Below are positions 21,579-34,016 of a stretch of DNA of 64,000 bases, one piece after another (the first letter of the stretch is position 1; each line of letters begins with the position of its first letter). The notes beneath the pieces were generated by a model. The model did not search any database, had not been told where the DNA came from, and was given only the letters and a program-made list of their open reading frames with translations. The stretch is from Cladochytrium replicatum (taxonomy: Eukaryota > Chytridiomycota > Chytridiomycetes > Cladochytriales > Cladochytriaceae). The stretch lies in assembly GCA_025526935.1 (NCBI GenBank), contig JAHLKD010000007.1, forward strand, positions 310,001-374,000. Direction: 5' to 3'. The position numbers and the translations under genes are program-made.

Positions 21579-24376
21579 ATGTCTACTGATAAAATAATAA
21601 TAATAATTGCTGCCATTGCCAGCGTGAAAACTTTTGCGCTCCCTTTCCCTACCGCGGTCATCTCCCCGCCCTTTTGGTGTTGGCTGGCTCTTTCGAAGGC
21701 CATCTGCTGCCAGAACACTTCTACCTGTGCGAAAGTGCCACTCTCGGCTTGCCGATGCCCCTTCTGGAATGGCCTCTGCTAGCCCTCACGGAACTAGCCA
21801 GGCCCGTAGAACTACATTCAACCGACTCGGCCGGCTTGTCGAGAAGGGACGACTACAGCTGGGTCGACTCTAAAGCCTTCTCGTTTTATGCTCTTATCGC
21901 AGCTGCTGGTTCGTCAGACTCAATCGGTCCTCATTTTCCCTCTGACCTGTGTACATCTTTAGCGGCATGCGTAATCGGTTTAATCTTGCTCATTTCGTTG
22001 GTGTCATGGTGTTGCGTGCGTTCGTACAAAAAGCGAAAGCGTATGGAAGAGGAGTTGCGCAGAGCACGAAGAGCACTGTCGCGCACTCGCTCCCGAAGCC
22101 GTCATTACGACCTTGACGAGGACTCTGACTTGGACTCTGTCCTTACGTTGGAGCTAGAAGCACCCCGTAGACAAAGTCGACGCATTTCGAAGAGCGCAAA
22201 ACGTTCTTCAACGGTGGTGGATGGCGAATCCAAAGCCCCGAAACTCCTCACACCTGTTGTTACCCCCGAAGACGAAGCATCGGGACGGAATCCATACCGT
22301 GGCTCCCTTGTCTTTATAAGAGGCGCCGACGGAACGCTCGAACGAACTAATTTGTCAGCGGCGTCTCTAGCGCCTGTTGACCTCGCTTCCGGTGGTCTTC
22401 CATTCAGGGGTCCACCAGCCAGCCAGATTGTGACACTTGAACCCGTACCTTCCCCCTACGGAGATCGTCCCCCGCCATCGCTTTCCAGCTCTCCCCGACC
22501 AACCTCCATGAACAGAAGCTTGACCGAACCACAAACCGCTTATACCAGGCATAGTAGATCGTCGTGGGCTTCATTCAACTCCAACCCAATGTCTCCTCCC
22601 CCTCAGCAACCATCAGTAGGGGAATATCGTCGCACCTCCGGCGCCGTTGATGTTTACGCCCTTCGTCCCAGACCAACCCAGACATATGCGCCGTACGTTC
22701 CGTCTGGTCTTCGTGCAGCCATGGGTCCGTCAGACTCTCTTCCACGCGCGGACGGCAATGGGGAGCGAGTATCCGCCCTAGAGATGTTCCGTGCGGACAA
22801 CGCAGCTCGACGTGCTGGCTCAGTAGACCGACGTGTTATGTTCGCTGAGTCGGCACAACCCCGCGCTGGTGGACCTGGTGCGCCGCCAATTTTGATTTCT
22901 TCTGGACGTCAACAACAGCAACATCAGTCTTTGCAGCAGCAGCACCAACGCGATGAGCTGCAGCAACCGCAATACGCCCAGCACACAGCTTCCCAACATA
23001 CAGGCTACAATGGGAGCGACAGTGAGCAATCAGAGCGGACAACTGTTGGACCCTCCGGATCGAGGCCTTCAGATCAATATGGTGGCGACGCCAAGGTTTC
23101 CAGTGCAAAGACTTCGGCGTTTGCCGAGCACATGCGCGGTCATTTTTTCTCGAATCCGACGTCGGGGAGGACGACGACGTCGACGACGAATTATCCTCCC
23201 TCTAGTAACGGAAGTACCCTCGTTCCAGCTCCTCCTCCAACCGATACATCCCGATCTTCCATGTCGATTACCACCCCTGGAATGTCACCAATCCTCAAAG
23301 AGCTCGAACTTCTTGCAACCCCACTCTTCAGTCCTGATTTCACTCTAGATATATCAGACAGAGATGCTATGGTGCGTTCTACGTCAGTCCAACCTTCACA
23401 GGCAGCAACGAAACCATCCGCTGCTAGCAACGACGCTCCGAAGTATCGTGCCTTCTCAGACGAGACTTCCGAAGTCCGAGTGTTTGAAGAGAATTCTGAT
23501 TCGTCCCGTAAGTCGTCGCCAAACACCTCGCCTACAGTGGTTGGTGCAGCCGCTGCCGCCACTGCCCATGAGGAACTAAAACGTCAGGTAGAAGAGGAAG
23601 AAGCCCGACGGATCGATCGCAGCACGATCGCGAACGTCCTCAAGGACATCGAAACCATCCCGACCTCACCCACGGACGCCACTCTCCACCGCACATGGTT
23701 TGAATCCAACTCGAGCCCCGCGCATTCACAGGTCATGAGTCCGACCACCCCGACCCAGCAAACCCTCGTCCAGAACGAGCCCCCAACCATGCACGAGAGC
23801 GCGAGCACCGCCGAAAGCGCAAAGTCGAATTCGACCGCGACGTTTTTCCACGATGACCACTCCGCATCTGCAGCAGGCACTTCGATCACAGACTCGCCAA
23901 CTAGTTTCGACGAGCAGGTGTTTGAGGACGCCATGAAGCGCGTGTCGATGGGCGACAGCACATCTACAGGCGGGATGACCACACCGCGCTCAACACTCGT
24001 CGGAACACCCGCGTCTCCACTGTCGGTGTCCGACATGGGCTCGATGCAACGGAGTCCGGGCGGCGCAGCGAGTGGGGCGGAAGTGCAGCGCAAGCAGAAA
24101 TTCGTGGATTACCTAAGGCAGCGGATGAGTGAGATCGAAGACGGGAATGGGACGAGGCAGATTTACGCTAGTTTGATTGAGAAACTTGGGACGGGAGGGG
24201 GAGCGGGTGGGACGATCAGCGAAGAGGATTCCGACGATTTGAAGAAGGCAGCAGGGGTGACGTCGCCGCCACCGGCGATCGGACGGTATAGCTACATGAG
24301 CGTTCCTGTTGTTGGGAAGAAGACGAGCCCACCTTCGACGATGGTGAAAGGTGTGCCTGGTGGGAAGGGAGAGTGA
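21579..24376 (+). CDS. Single-pass membrane protein with long Ser/Pro/Gln-rich cytoplasmic tail
   Basis: The main frame is open from 21674 to the TGA at 24374-24376 (about 900 codons). The 5' end is uncertain: an ATG at 21579 in another frame begins MSTDKIIIIIAAIASV, a plausible signal peptide, and could be joined by an intron with donor at 21677 and acceptor at 21735 or 21801, but that donor is weak. A transmembrane helix (SLAACVIGLILLISLVSWCC, about 21960-22016) is followed by a strongly basic stretch (RSYKKRKRMEEELRRARRAL) and a SRTRSRSR segment. The remaining 750 or so residues are low-complexity and Ser/Thr/Pro/Gln-rich, with helical DLRQRM-like parts near the end. The topology resembles the SH3-domain protein at 105-1782 but without an SH3 domain. 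Function unknown; a cell-surface signalling or wall-sensing role is only a guess. Confidence 0.7.
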
Positions 24377-25096
24377 GGAAGGTTATTCACTGGAATGTGG
24401 AGTTCTTTTGTCGTTTCCTTTCGTTTCATTTTGTTTGGTCGCTAGTTTTTGGAGATTTTGGTGTTGGCTTCCAACGTTTAACGGTTTGCTTGTTAGATTT
24501 ACTCTAGACATCGCCTTTTTTTTTGATGTTTTGATTGCGGCTAATGGTTTCATCATGTTGTAGTTGCTTTTCGTGTTTCCTCGTTTGCGTTTTGCTTCTG
24601 CTTTTTTGTTTTGCATTTTGGCAGATCAAGAGAAGCATACCTTCTCACTTCTCCATATGTTCCAACCAAATACTTCAGCTACACTTTTTTTGTCGTCACA
24701 TTCTGATTCAGCCGAACCATCTACCCTTAAAGCATTGCAGATATGTCATCGGCTGCGTTTTCTTTGATGTTATTCTGAGTAGTACGGCTTGTTTTCATGA
24801 AGTGCCAGGACAGACCCGAAACAGTGAGCGCATCCTCAGCTTCCAACAAAGATGCCACTGCATATTGTTGAAAATAATGACATTTGTTATTTTTGATCCT
24901 ACGAATGAGAGGATTGTTCGCCAAGGAAAGGGCAGCATAGAAAAGACCAATTTGTGTTTTAAAAGTACGAAAAGCCCAAATCAGAACATGACAAGGTCAA
25001 CCGATCGAAATACGAAAAGCAATACATCAAGTCCATAAAGTCTAGAGTTAGAAATCAACCAGCCAGGAAAATGTCTCTCGAAAATACCCGGATAAA
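24377..25096. other. Intergenic region between convergent genes
   Basis: The two flanking genes end toward each other here. The first 300 bases are T-rich and probably 3' UTR of the membrane-protein gene. I see no RNA gene, repeat or domain-bearing frame. Confidence 0.55.
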
Positions 25097-26574
25097 TCAG
25101 GCGACTGGGGCAAGTGTGTACTGCTGGTTTTGCCCACCATTGCAGTTCCAGAGGCTCACTTTCGCTCCATCGGCGGTGCTAACGCCAGGAATGTCAAGGC
25201 ACCAGCCAGAAAGCCTGGTGGCAATCCTGAAGTATCCCGAACCAGCGTCACTAATGCTCCACTGCTGGTTCCAGTCGGCATCATTGCAGGTCACTTGAAC
25301 GATTGAATTGTCGGAAAGTGGGGCAAGGCACTTGTTGCTGTGGCGAGCGGTGAGGCGGAAGAAGCCCTCAGATTCGACGAAAAAGACTTGGAACTGCTGG
25401 TTACCGCCCGATCCGCAAGTCCACTGAATAGCCTGGTGGTTCTCGTCGAGGGACTGGTCAGAAATGTCAATGCATTTTCCGGAGTGGCGGGGTTTAAGAT
25501 TGAAGTATGCCGCTGCCGAGCCGATGTTGGAGGGTCCGAACGAGACAGGGGTCAAAGCTCCTGCAGCGACATCGATCGTCAACTTTGGTGCCCATGACAA
25601 GGTCAAGGATGTGTCGCTTGGGAAGGTCAGGGGGAGCCAGACGTACGGGGACTGGTTTACCGGGCCGTTCCATGCTGGTGCCCAGCGGTCTCCGAAGTAG
25701 AGGTAGGTGGACTGGCTGATGGGGAGGACGTAGGTAGTTTGTGAACCGTGGGCGATGCTGTTGCCCACGTTCTGGAGTGCGGACCAGGGACCAGCGATGC
25801 TCGAGGCCGTTGCGTACTTTTGCTGGTTGGGATTCCAGTACGTTGCACCTGAGGTAAGCAGGAAGTACACATTGTTGCGCTTGAACAAGGCTGGTGCCTC
25901 CCTGTACGATCCATTCCACAAGGTGACGACCAACGAGTCAATGTCGGTGTAATCGGGCGTGAGCTTGTAAATGTTGAGATCAGCGTTGCTGCGAGTCGAT
26001 GAGACGAGGTATCCAGTGCCGTCGGTGTCGACATAAGTTGTCATGTCCCGAGAGTCGAATCCCTGAGGACGAAAGCTGCGGACGTAGTTGTATTTCCCAT
26101 CGACTGTCGAGGAAGTCGCAACCATCGTTCGCGCCTCGTTGTAGTCAACACCGTTTTCCCAGTGCGCCCACAGAACGAACTTGCTGGTGGCAGCATTGTA
26201 AATGACTTTGGGACGCTCAATATTGCATTTGTTGAGCTCGGTGGCGGATGAGTTGGTAAGAATGTCACCGGAGTAGTCCCAGTTGACGAGATCGGTTGAG
26301 CTATATGCAGAACTGTATTTGGAGTTTTGTCAAATGTGTGGCTCAACTCTCAACAACCGATTCCTTACACAGCGCGGAACGTAAGATCGTCATAACGGTT
26401 CTCGCCGACCCAATAATAGGTGGAGTTGACCTTGATTAATCCTCCTCCATGGGCTTGAATCGGGTTACCGCAAGTGTCTCGAAATTGAATACCCTGTGTG
26501 ATGGTTCCTGGAGCGGCGAAGGCACATGTAGCACTGAAGACCGCAGTAGCCAGAACGAATGCCCGCACCTTCAT
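25097..26574 (-). CDS. Secreted GH43 exo-beta-1,3-galactanase-like enzyme with ricin-type lectin domain
   Basis: Two exons (26369-26574 and 25097-26312) give 473 aa. The start MKVRAFVLATAVFSATCAFA is a typical signal peptide, so the enzyme should be secreted. Residues about 22-335 form a five-bladed GH43 domain with segments typical of the galactan 1,3-beta-galactosidase subfamily (GH43_24): IQAHGGGLIKV, ERPKVIYN, SFRPQGFDSRDMT, YREAPALFKRN, LTSGATYWNPNQ, GSQTTYVLPI. In characterised members the Glu of the REAP segment acts as acid, and a Gln replaces the usual general base; both residues appear present. The C-terminal 130 or so residues form a ricin B/CBM13 trefoil with three QQ-F/W/Y motifs (NQQFQVF, NQQWSI, NQQYTL). 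Likely substrate: beta-1,3-galactan side chains of plant or algal arabinogalactan proteins. Confidence 0.9.
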
Positions 26575-27093
26575 TGTTGTTTTATCGGGTTAAAGGGGGA
26601 AGGAGCACTGAATATGTACCCCTTTCCGATAGCATGAAGCCCCCGAAAAGTTTTTATGAAAATTTCGCCGTCTCACCCCCTCGCGGGTGACTTCATGACC
26701 AGCATTTCACACGTGATCAAATGATGAGGAAAGGAAAAATTCTTCGACTGAGCACAGGTTTTGAATTGCTTGAAGCGATGGATAGAACGACGTCTTGAAA
26801 AACCTGTGAGAACCGGAAGGGGTATCTAGATTCATACCCCATTGTCGGTGTGGTGTACCATCCTCTCTCTGGTGTCAAATTTGTTTAGACATGACTGGGC
26901 ACGAGTATGGAGGAAAAGTTTGATTCGGACGTCAACAAAAATGAACTGTCGGCTTTATTATTAACTTCGTCTGAAATATATGGGATCTTTGAAGAGAGTA
27001 ACATACCCATGACATCCAAGAACATGATTGTGATTGAGACTGTACAGGCAGCTTTCCGCGGTTGGAGATTATAAAAAAGCCATGTATGCTTGA
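26575..27093. other. Upstream region of the GH43 gene
   Basis: This 519-bp stretch separates the GH43 start from the end of the PH-domain gene on the same strand. No domain-bearing frame or repeat is seen. It should contain the GH43 promoter, but no specific site can be named. Confidence 0.5.
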
Positions 27094-28309
27094 TCAATTT
27101 GGAGCGATTGGACGAAAATTGATGCGTTCCTTAGCCGCGAGAACTTCCTCCCCTTGCTTTGCCAACGTTGCCATGACCGTTGCAGACACAGCAGCGAATC
27201 GAAGAGCAACAACAGGTGTTCCCGAACGCGTGATCACCCGCGTACTTTGTGCACTCTCGGTAGAATGAGGCGTATCGCTGACTATCGATCGGGTGCTGCT
27301 ATTGCCATTAGGGGTATCCTCCATGAAAGATCTACCGCGAATCAGGCCAACGTGAGACTCGTCAGTCATCCCATGGTGCTGAACAGGAGTGTATGAGCTA
27401 TTGGAGGAGTAACCTGTGCGCGATCCGGAGCGATCTTGCGTGGCACCTAAAGGATTCCTCGGGCGAAGAACAGGAGATGCTAGAGTCGGAAGACGAGGGC
27501 TTGGGCTGTGTGGGCCCTCAGAATCATATATTGCGGAAATTGGGGAACGGAACTGCTGTTGGGGAAGATTTGGTGTCACTGGAGGCTTTGCCGTAGTGTA
27601 CGGCCGATTATTCTCTTTGGGGTTGAACCTAGTCGCTCCGCGTAGGATCGCATTCACCCACGACGCTTTCCTTTCATACGAGGGGGCGGCAAAAATGTAC
27701 ATGGCTTCACCATCAAACGAGCGTGTGGAGCTGACCGACCATGCGTCCACTTTGCTGCCGATCGACAAGTTTTCTATTTTGACGCTATCAAGTTCGACAA
27801 TGTCTTCATAGGCAACATTATCCTGCGGCAAAGATATTTTCCATAAAAGTAATTTCATTCAAGATTTCGTCTTACCGAGTTAACCGCGATCGCAACACTG
27901 GCTCCGTTCACAATAACCCACTTTCGATCCCACGTGGGCGCATTGTTCTTTTCGTGGATCTTCAATACCATAATATATCCTGCCCACGATCCATCCTCGG
28001 ATTCTGCTCCGTACTTTGATGAAGTTAATAACTTTCAAAGCTTGATGTGTTTGCCTTTACCTCACTCCACTCTGATTCCAGTGCTTTGTACAAACCGTCC
28101 ACCACGTCTTTCCAGCCCTCTGAATCGATAGACATGGCACTGCGACCATCATCTCTGCACTCTCGGTCGAAGGACATAACAGATGAGTCTCTGCTAAACT
28201 CGGCTCGAAACCTCTTCGCAGCTCCTGCGCCGATCAGAACGACTGGCGAAGGTAGCGTCTCTTGCAATGATACCGAGCGACAAAGGGTACTACTCAGAAG
28301 TTGCGACAT
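27094..28309 (-). CDS. PH-domain protein
   Basis: Three exons (28061-28309, 27876-28013, 27094-27822) join to 371 aa. Residues roughly 85-190 look like a pleckstrin-homology fold: a WAGYIMVLKIHEK strand pair, DRKWVIVNGASVAI, then a long loop and the C-terminal helix KASWVNAILRGA with the conserved Trp. The rest is Ser/Pro-rich, with proline-rich stretches (PKENNRPYTTAKPP) and many possible phosphorylation sites, and ends in an Ala/Val-rich helix (VVALRFAAVSATVMATL). PH domains bind phosphoinositides or proteins; the partner is not evident. The gene is divergent from the inversin-like gene, with 228 bp between start codons. Confidence 0.75.
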
Positions 28310-28537
28310 GATCTAATTGAATGCACAGTCCGCGAAGATGAGTTCTTAAGAACGAAAACACCCCCAACTTATAAGCACATCAAATATAGAACCAAACAAA
28401 CTACCTTCAAACCCGACCACATTTGTCTGTTTTTAGACGAGGCCTTTTCTGGCTAACTTTATCCATCCATTCAGCGTGATTGGAGCAACATAACGCAAAT
28501 ATCAATCATAATCTAAACGAACATAATTGAAGAACGC

Positions 28538-31070
28538 ATGAAGAGCTTTCTGAAGGACCATCTAAACCGCATGGTTGGTGTCTAGTTACTTTATCACAAA
28601 CCAATAACCAAACTCTTCAGCTGACCTCTGAAGCTGCAACAATTCTTACAATCGAACAGCAAGATCCTTCCGTGTTGTTTGTTGCTCCGGAATTGCAGCC
28701 GGTTAATATTGATAAAACACCACATTCTCATATCGACAATACTTTATGCCGCATTGAGAATCACTTTGAGTTAGTTTCAAGGTCAAAGCTTAAACCCATT
28801 ATCAAAAGTTTTCACACAAGTGTTTGTACCGGAATAGAACATCCTTCATTTCAAAAAATAAGAGACATTCGACCGCACATCGCAGGGTATGAATCACGTC
28901 GTTTGATCACTTTGCCTGCAGGTTGTCTTGTTGGCGAACAAGAAAGTGAGGCGCGTATCAGTAAAGCTTGCGCGAAGGGAAAATTATCGCAGATATCTCA
29001 ACTGTTGAAGTTCTATTCTCCAAATTATTGTGAAACGGGCTCCAGAACACCGTTAGTTGAGGCGATAGTTCATGGCCACTACTTTGCGGCTCGTTCAATA
29101 TTGAAAGCAGGGGCTTCAGTGGATGTCTTAGATTCACAGGGTCGCACGGCTCTCCATTGGGCTGCTTTGTTTGGGGGAAGAGAAATAGCTCAGCTTCTAA
29201 TTCATCATGGAGCGAATGCCACCATCTACGATAGTGAAGGGCGGAATGTGGTTCATCTCGGAACTTTGAACCGCAAAAGTACTCTCGGATTTCTATTGAA
29301 AGAGCTTTTGCGAAGAACAACTGCTTGTAAGTCCAATAGCAGATAGTTTTGATACCATTTGACGGCTGCACTTCAGCGCAGGTACGACGTCTGCTGAATG
29401 ATGGCGACAAGGAGAATATGACTCCTTTACACCTGGTCGTATGCCAAAACAATCACGAGAACCTAAAGGCGCTAATTCAATTAGGACGGTCGCATTTAGA
29501 CGCACTAATAACTGATGTGGAAGGAAAAACAGCACTACATTGGACTGCTCCACACAAGTCTGCTGTTGGATCAACATCATGCAGCTCGATCCTCCTTGAT
29601 TCATACCCCTCTCTAATTAATCTTCAGGATTTTGATGGTAGGACTGTTCTACACCTTGCATGTGGTGAAAACAATGCAAATCTTGTAAAAATGCTTTTGT
29701 CAAAACCAAATTGCGACCCGAACATTCAAGATGTGATGGGAAGGACACCACTTCATTGGGCATCTGTTTCCGGATCTGGACCGATTGTGAATGCACTTCT
29801 TCAGAATGGGGCGGTTGACGGGGTGATGGACGAGGGAGGAGCCACACCACTGCATTACGCTTGCTCAAAGAATCACGCCCAGTGCGTTATTTTCTTGATG
29901 GACCCAAAGTTTCATCAAGTTACTTACATACCTGATCGAGAAGGCAAGCACCCGCTGACTTGGGCGGTAAGAAAGGGTCATGCACAGACATGCAAGATTC
30001 TGCTGGAAAGAGGCGTTGATCCAAATTTTACGGACTTCCAAAGACAAACGGGTATAAGCAACGGGATCGAAATATAGTGCCAAGATCAAACATGCTGATT
30101 TAATATTTTCTTAGCGTTACACTTTGCCGCCTTCGCAGGACATATCGTGTGCGCATCATGCTTGTTGGAGTACGGAGCTCACGTCGACATGCGTGATGAT
30201 CATTTGCGAACTCCACTATTTCGCGCAGTGGAACGCGGGTTCGCTGATATGTGTAGCGCATTGCTTAGCTTTGGTGCGGATGTGAACGCTAAGGATGGTG
30301 ATGGGCGATCACCTCTGCATTGGGCATCTATCCTTGGCTTTGTAAGCGTACTTTCTGTTCTGATTGCAAATCGGGCAGATCACAACACTACGGATAAAAC
30401 CGGAAGGACTCCTTTGCATGGTGCATCGTAGGTCTGGCAAACCCTATATGGAGCTTTTTTGAATGACTCTTCGTTATCAGCTACTACGCTCGGGACGTAG
30501 CTGTGAAGTACCTTGTAGAAATTGGAGCGGAAATCAATGCCTCAGGTAAACACCCTTCCTCCGTTTTCATGAAAGTGCACACTCATTTTAAACCAAGACT
30601 TCAATGGAGTGACTGCATTACACTGGGCTGCTGGGCTCGGCCATGTCACTACTATTCAATTGTTGGCGCAACTTGGCGCAAAATTGAATTCTCTCGATAA
30701 TCATTCTGACTATCGATTAACTCCATTGGATTACGCCTTGATATCGGGTCATCACGAATGCATCGATCTAATTCATGAGCTTGGCGGATTCACCGGCAGA
30801 GAAGTACTTGAACTCAGTGTCCTGACGATTCAGCGAGTTTGGCGTGGATACACCATACGCCGATTGAATCCAAGTGAAGATCGGAAAGTGGGCAGAAAAG
30901 TTGCTAAACAAGTACAAATTGTATCAAGCATCAGTCCGTTCAGCTTGAATACATCGCCGATTGTGATTAATGCAAGCTACCATATTGAGACTGGCTTGGA
31001 TTTGGATTCTGAATTCTTCCTCGACCCAAACGATTTACATTGGCTTCAACCCGGGGGAGGGGTCAGTTAG
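28538..31070 (+). CDS. Inversin-like ankyrin-repeat protein with IQ motif
   Basis: Six exons are proposed (28538-28573, 28621-29326, 29377-30051, 30115-30427, 30481-30545, 30598-31070), totalling 755 aa. The first short exon rests on a GTTGGT donor and is the weakest part; exons 2-6 are well supported. From about residue 95 a long series of ankyrin repeats runs to about residue 640, with units such as GRTALHWAALFGGREIAQLL, GRTPLHWASVSGSG and GRSPLHWASILGF. Near residue 680 an IQ motif (IQRVWRGYTIRR) should bind calmodulin. Ankyrin repeats followed by an IQ motif is the layout of inversin/NPHP2, a protein of the ciliary base in animals. In a zoosporic fungus a flagellar or signalling role is plausible but unproven; other ankyrin-IQ scaffolds cannot be excluded. 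It is followed at 138 bp by the first coiled-coil gene. Confidence 0.75.
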
Positions 31071-31208
31071 TAAGTATCAGTAAATCAAATTTGCGAAGTT
31101 GGAATTTCATGTGTCTAGACATAAGCTTGGTCCTTTAAAAATGGGATAAAATCGGCCAATCAAACGTGTCCTTGCATAGACACAACCCGAACAACTACTC
31201 AATCCATC

Positions 31209-33804
31209 ATGCACAAGTTTGGGGATATGATCGAGAGCGTGCGAAAGCGAACAAGATCCAATGACGTTTCTGCAGATGGCTCTATTGATGGGACGAATTC
31301 TGATGGAAACGAATCGATTGCAAATTCTCCCATGATTGCGTCCCGTAAAGCCCATAGTCCAGCTTCAAGCGGTGATTTTGCTGTCAGTGGCAGCGCAAAC
31401 ATCGCTTCGGCGCTTCCACGATGGATAGACAGTGTGCAGGGGAGTCATCAGGATTTTGCTGATCAGCAGAACTCTCGGAAACAAGAGCTTAAGGCGCTAT
31501 GGAATGACATGATGGCGGAAAATGACTACAAGCATCGCATGATGGAAAGGAACGAGGAAATTCAGACGCAGTTGAACGATGCACTGGAACAGAACCAAGC
31601 CCTTCTCACTCAAATACAGCAATTGGAGGAGGATCGAAGAAAAGCAATTAAGGAAGCTGAGTTTTTAAGAGGACGAGAGCGAGCAGCGGAGGAAGAGAGG
31701 CGCAATCTCGAAAGAGAGCTGGAAGAGGCACAAAGCTCCAGTCGCAAAATGTATGAAGATTTAAAGGAACTTGGGTTTGAACATGGTGAGTCTGATTTCT
31801 ATTGCTTGGGTTTGAACATGGTGAGTCTGATTTCTATGTTAAATAATATGTTGAAAACTCCCGATAGTTGGGTTGAAGTCCGCCATGTCATTTTTCGAGC
31901 AAACGAGGACATTTATGGATGAAAATCTCTGGCTTGCAAATCGTGATCTATCATTGAAAGAGCATGAGCGGCGGGGACTTGCGAAGACAATTACTGAGAT
32001 TCACGAACAGTTCATCAATGTCAACCAAATTGGGGGATCTTTGAGGAACAGTTACATCAAACAGCTTGATCTTCACCACGCGCTGCTTCGCAAATTGCAG
32101 GTGGGTGGTTGCTTCATGGTCTCAATGCGTCAGTATTTCGGCGTTCACTTATCGACTCCATAGCTCGAAAATGATGAAGTTTACCAAAGAATAAAAGAAA
32201 CTTGTTCAAGAGCTATCGAAGCGGGAAAATACTTTAACGCAAATTATGGTAATCTTTAACGATATCACCTGCAATGACTTATTCGATTATGATTAGCTGA
32301 TTCTGCTACACAGCTATTAGAGACATTAAAAAAGCTTAAGGCTGCTGAAATTCGCCAAGAAGACCCACACACGACAATATCTCAGCTGAGAAATGAGAAT
32401 GACAACCTGCGTCGAGATATTAAAAGCCTTCAAACCCTCATCGCCGATGGACAACGGGAATCCAAGGAGAACAGGAAAGATAAATCAGCTCTTAGCGCGA
32501 AATTAGAACAGGTACTTGAAGAAGCGGAGCGCCTTAAACATGACAAGGCCCTCATCAAACAAGAAACAGCCCTTCTTGTTGAGCAGAATACAAAGCTGGG
32601 TGTTGAACTTGGGCAGTCTCATTCGCAAGTCAATGAACTGCACAAGCAACTTCAAAACGTAAACGCACAGCTCCAGAACACGAGTTCTGAGCTTGATCAA
32701 ACTAAGTTACAGCTAAATCTCGGAAACCTCGAACTGGAAAAGACGAACGAGAGGCTCAATCTTGCTCATGTCGAGTTGGAAAAGTCAACTGCAAAGATTC
32801 AAAAGCTTGAAGTGGAAATGAACGATGCGCAGAAAACTGCCGAAATGACTAACCGGTGTGAGATTCAGACGCCTGTCGTACCCGTGCGCCAATCTAGGCT
32901 TCCTTCACATCACACCAAATTGCTGACCCCCAATCTTGAGCGAAGCTTTACTACCCGCGAGCTCGATTGCACTGATGTCGAGCTTCCACGACTGGCAGAA
33001 TTTCAATTGCATTTGGATCTTCACAAGAATCGGCACACTACAAACCTTACACTAATTTCGGAGTCTTTTACACGTATCGCCGACATGAGAGAGCCTATTT
33101 TGGATGATGCAACAACAGAGGAGGCCTTGCGATTGGTGTCTAACCTGGTTTCTGTGACAGTTGAATTACGAGCCGCACTTGATGGTACTCTCAACAAGTT
33201 ATCCGTGATTGAGGATGAGGCTGAAAAGCTGGCGTGTCAGCAATCTCTTTTGGAGCTTTCACTTCAAAGTCTTCAATCTCTTGCCGATTCATCCGAAGAA
33301 ACTGTCGAGCGTTTAATAACCCTAGGAATTCTTTGTGATCGCAATTCCGGAGCAAGCACAACATCGCCAGCATTTCTCGTGGGAGCGGAAGCTGATTCAA
33401 GAAGCTCTCATCCCTATAATGGAAGACAACTTAAGGAGAACAGATCCTCCCAACATTCGAGAGCACTCACAGATGAAAGAGTTTATCAAAGTACTTCAAG
33501 AAACCCAGCGCAAGTACGCTCTGGTTCAGGCGCGGCTCCTCGTCGGCGATCTGCTCCAGTCGAGGACAGTATCAAATCTCGTGAAAGCACAAGTATAAAG
33601 GCAGTTCTTGAGAAGCGGTGCTCTGTTTGCACAGCTTCACCACCTCGGTCCAACGGTTCGACGTCACCTAACCCTTCAGACGGCGGCTCCCCATCTCCCT
33701 CCCTATCGTCTCCGAGACATTCAGCAAGTATTGCACGTCGTCCATTAGATTCGCCATCAGCAAGAGCAAGGGCTTCACCAAACCTACCAAACAAAAGAAA
33801 ATAA
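31209..33804 (+). CDS. Coiled-coil protein, paralogue of the next gene
   Basis: Four exons (31209-31785, 31868-32100, 32164-32248, 32321-33804) give 792 aa. The protein starts with a basic segment (MHKFGDMIESVRKRTRSND), then a Ser-rich disordered part, then heptad-repeat coiled coil from about residue 90 to 560, and a Ser/Pro-rich basic tail (KRCSVCTASPPRSN, SPSPSLSSPRH). It matches the gene at 34017 in N-terminal layout, in exons of exactly 233 and 85 nt with the same phases, and in blocks such as LANRDL...LAKTITEIHEQ against ATNREL...LAKTVTELHEQ. The CC1-like motif of the neighbour is not conserved here (MMAENDYKHRMMERN). The first intron contains a duplicated donor (see 31770-31837). Function is likely cytoskeletal or scaffold; no catalytic domain is present. 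Confidence 0.8.
31770..31837 (+). repeat. 35-bp tandem duplication spanning a splice donor
   Basis: The unit beginning CTTGGGTTTGAACATGGTGA starts at 31770 and again at 31805, with the next 13 bases also identical. Each copy has the same exon end and GTGAGT donor. Only the first donor (GT at 31786) keeps the reading frame into exon 2. Confidence 0.9.
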
Positions 33805-34016
33805 CATGGGTTCTTGTAAATCAAGAAATACGTTTCGTGAAATACTACATATGCAGATGCAAATTCGTGGATATCCCAAAATAGTAGCCGATGGAAGAAA
33901 CGAGAGCAAACATAACCCGCTGATTGGTTGAACGCACTTCCGTTTGTATCGATCCAGTCCGAATATTAGAATTTTTCGCCATATCTCCTCCACACACCTT
34001 TTCGGGGTAAGGAATC

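Noticed and set aside
22367-24093. Several long minus-strand frames opposite the second membrane-protein gene
   Set aside because: They reflect low-complexity Ser/Gln codons of the plus-strand gene and contain no domains.
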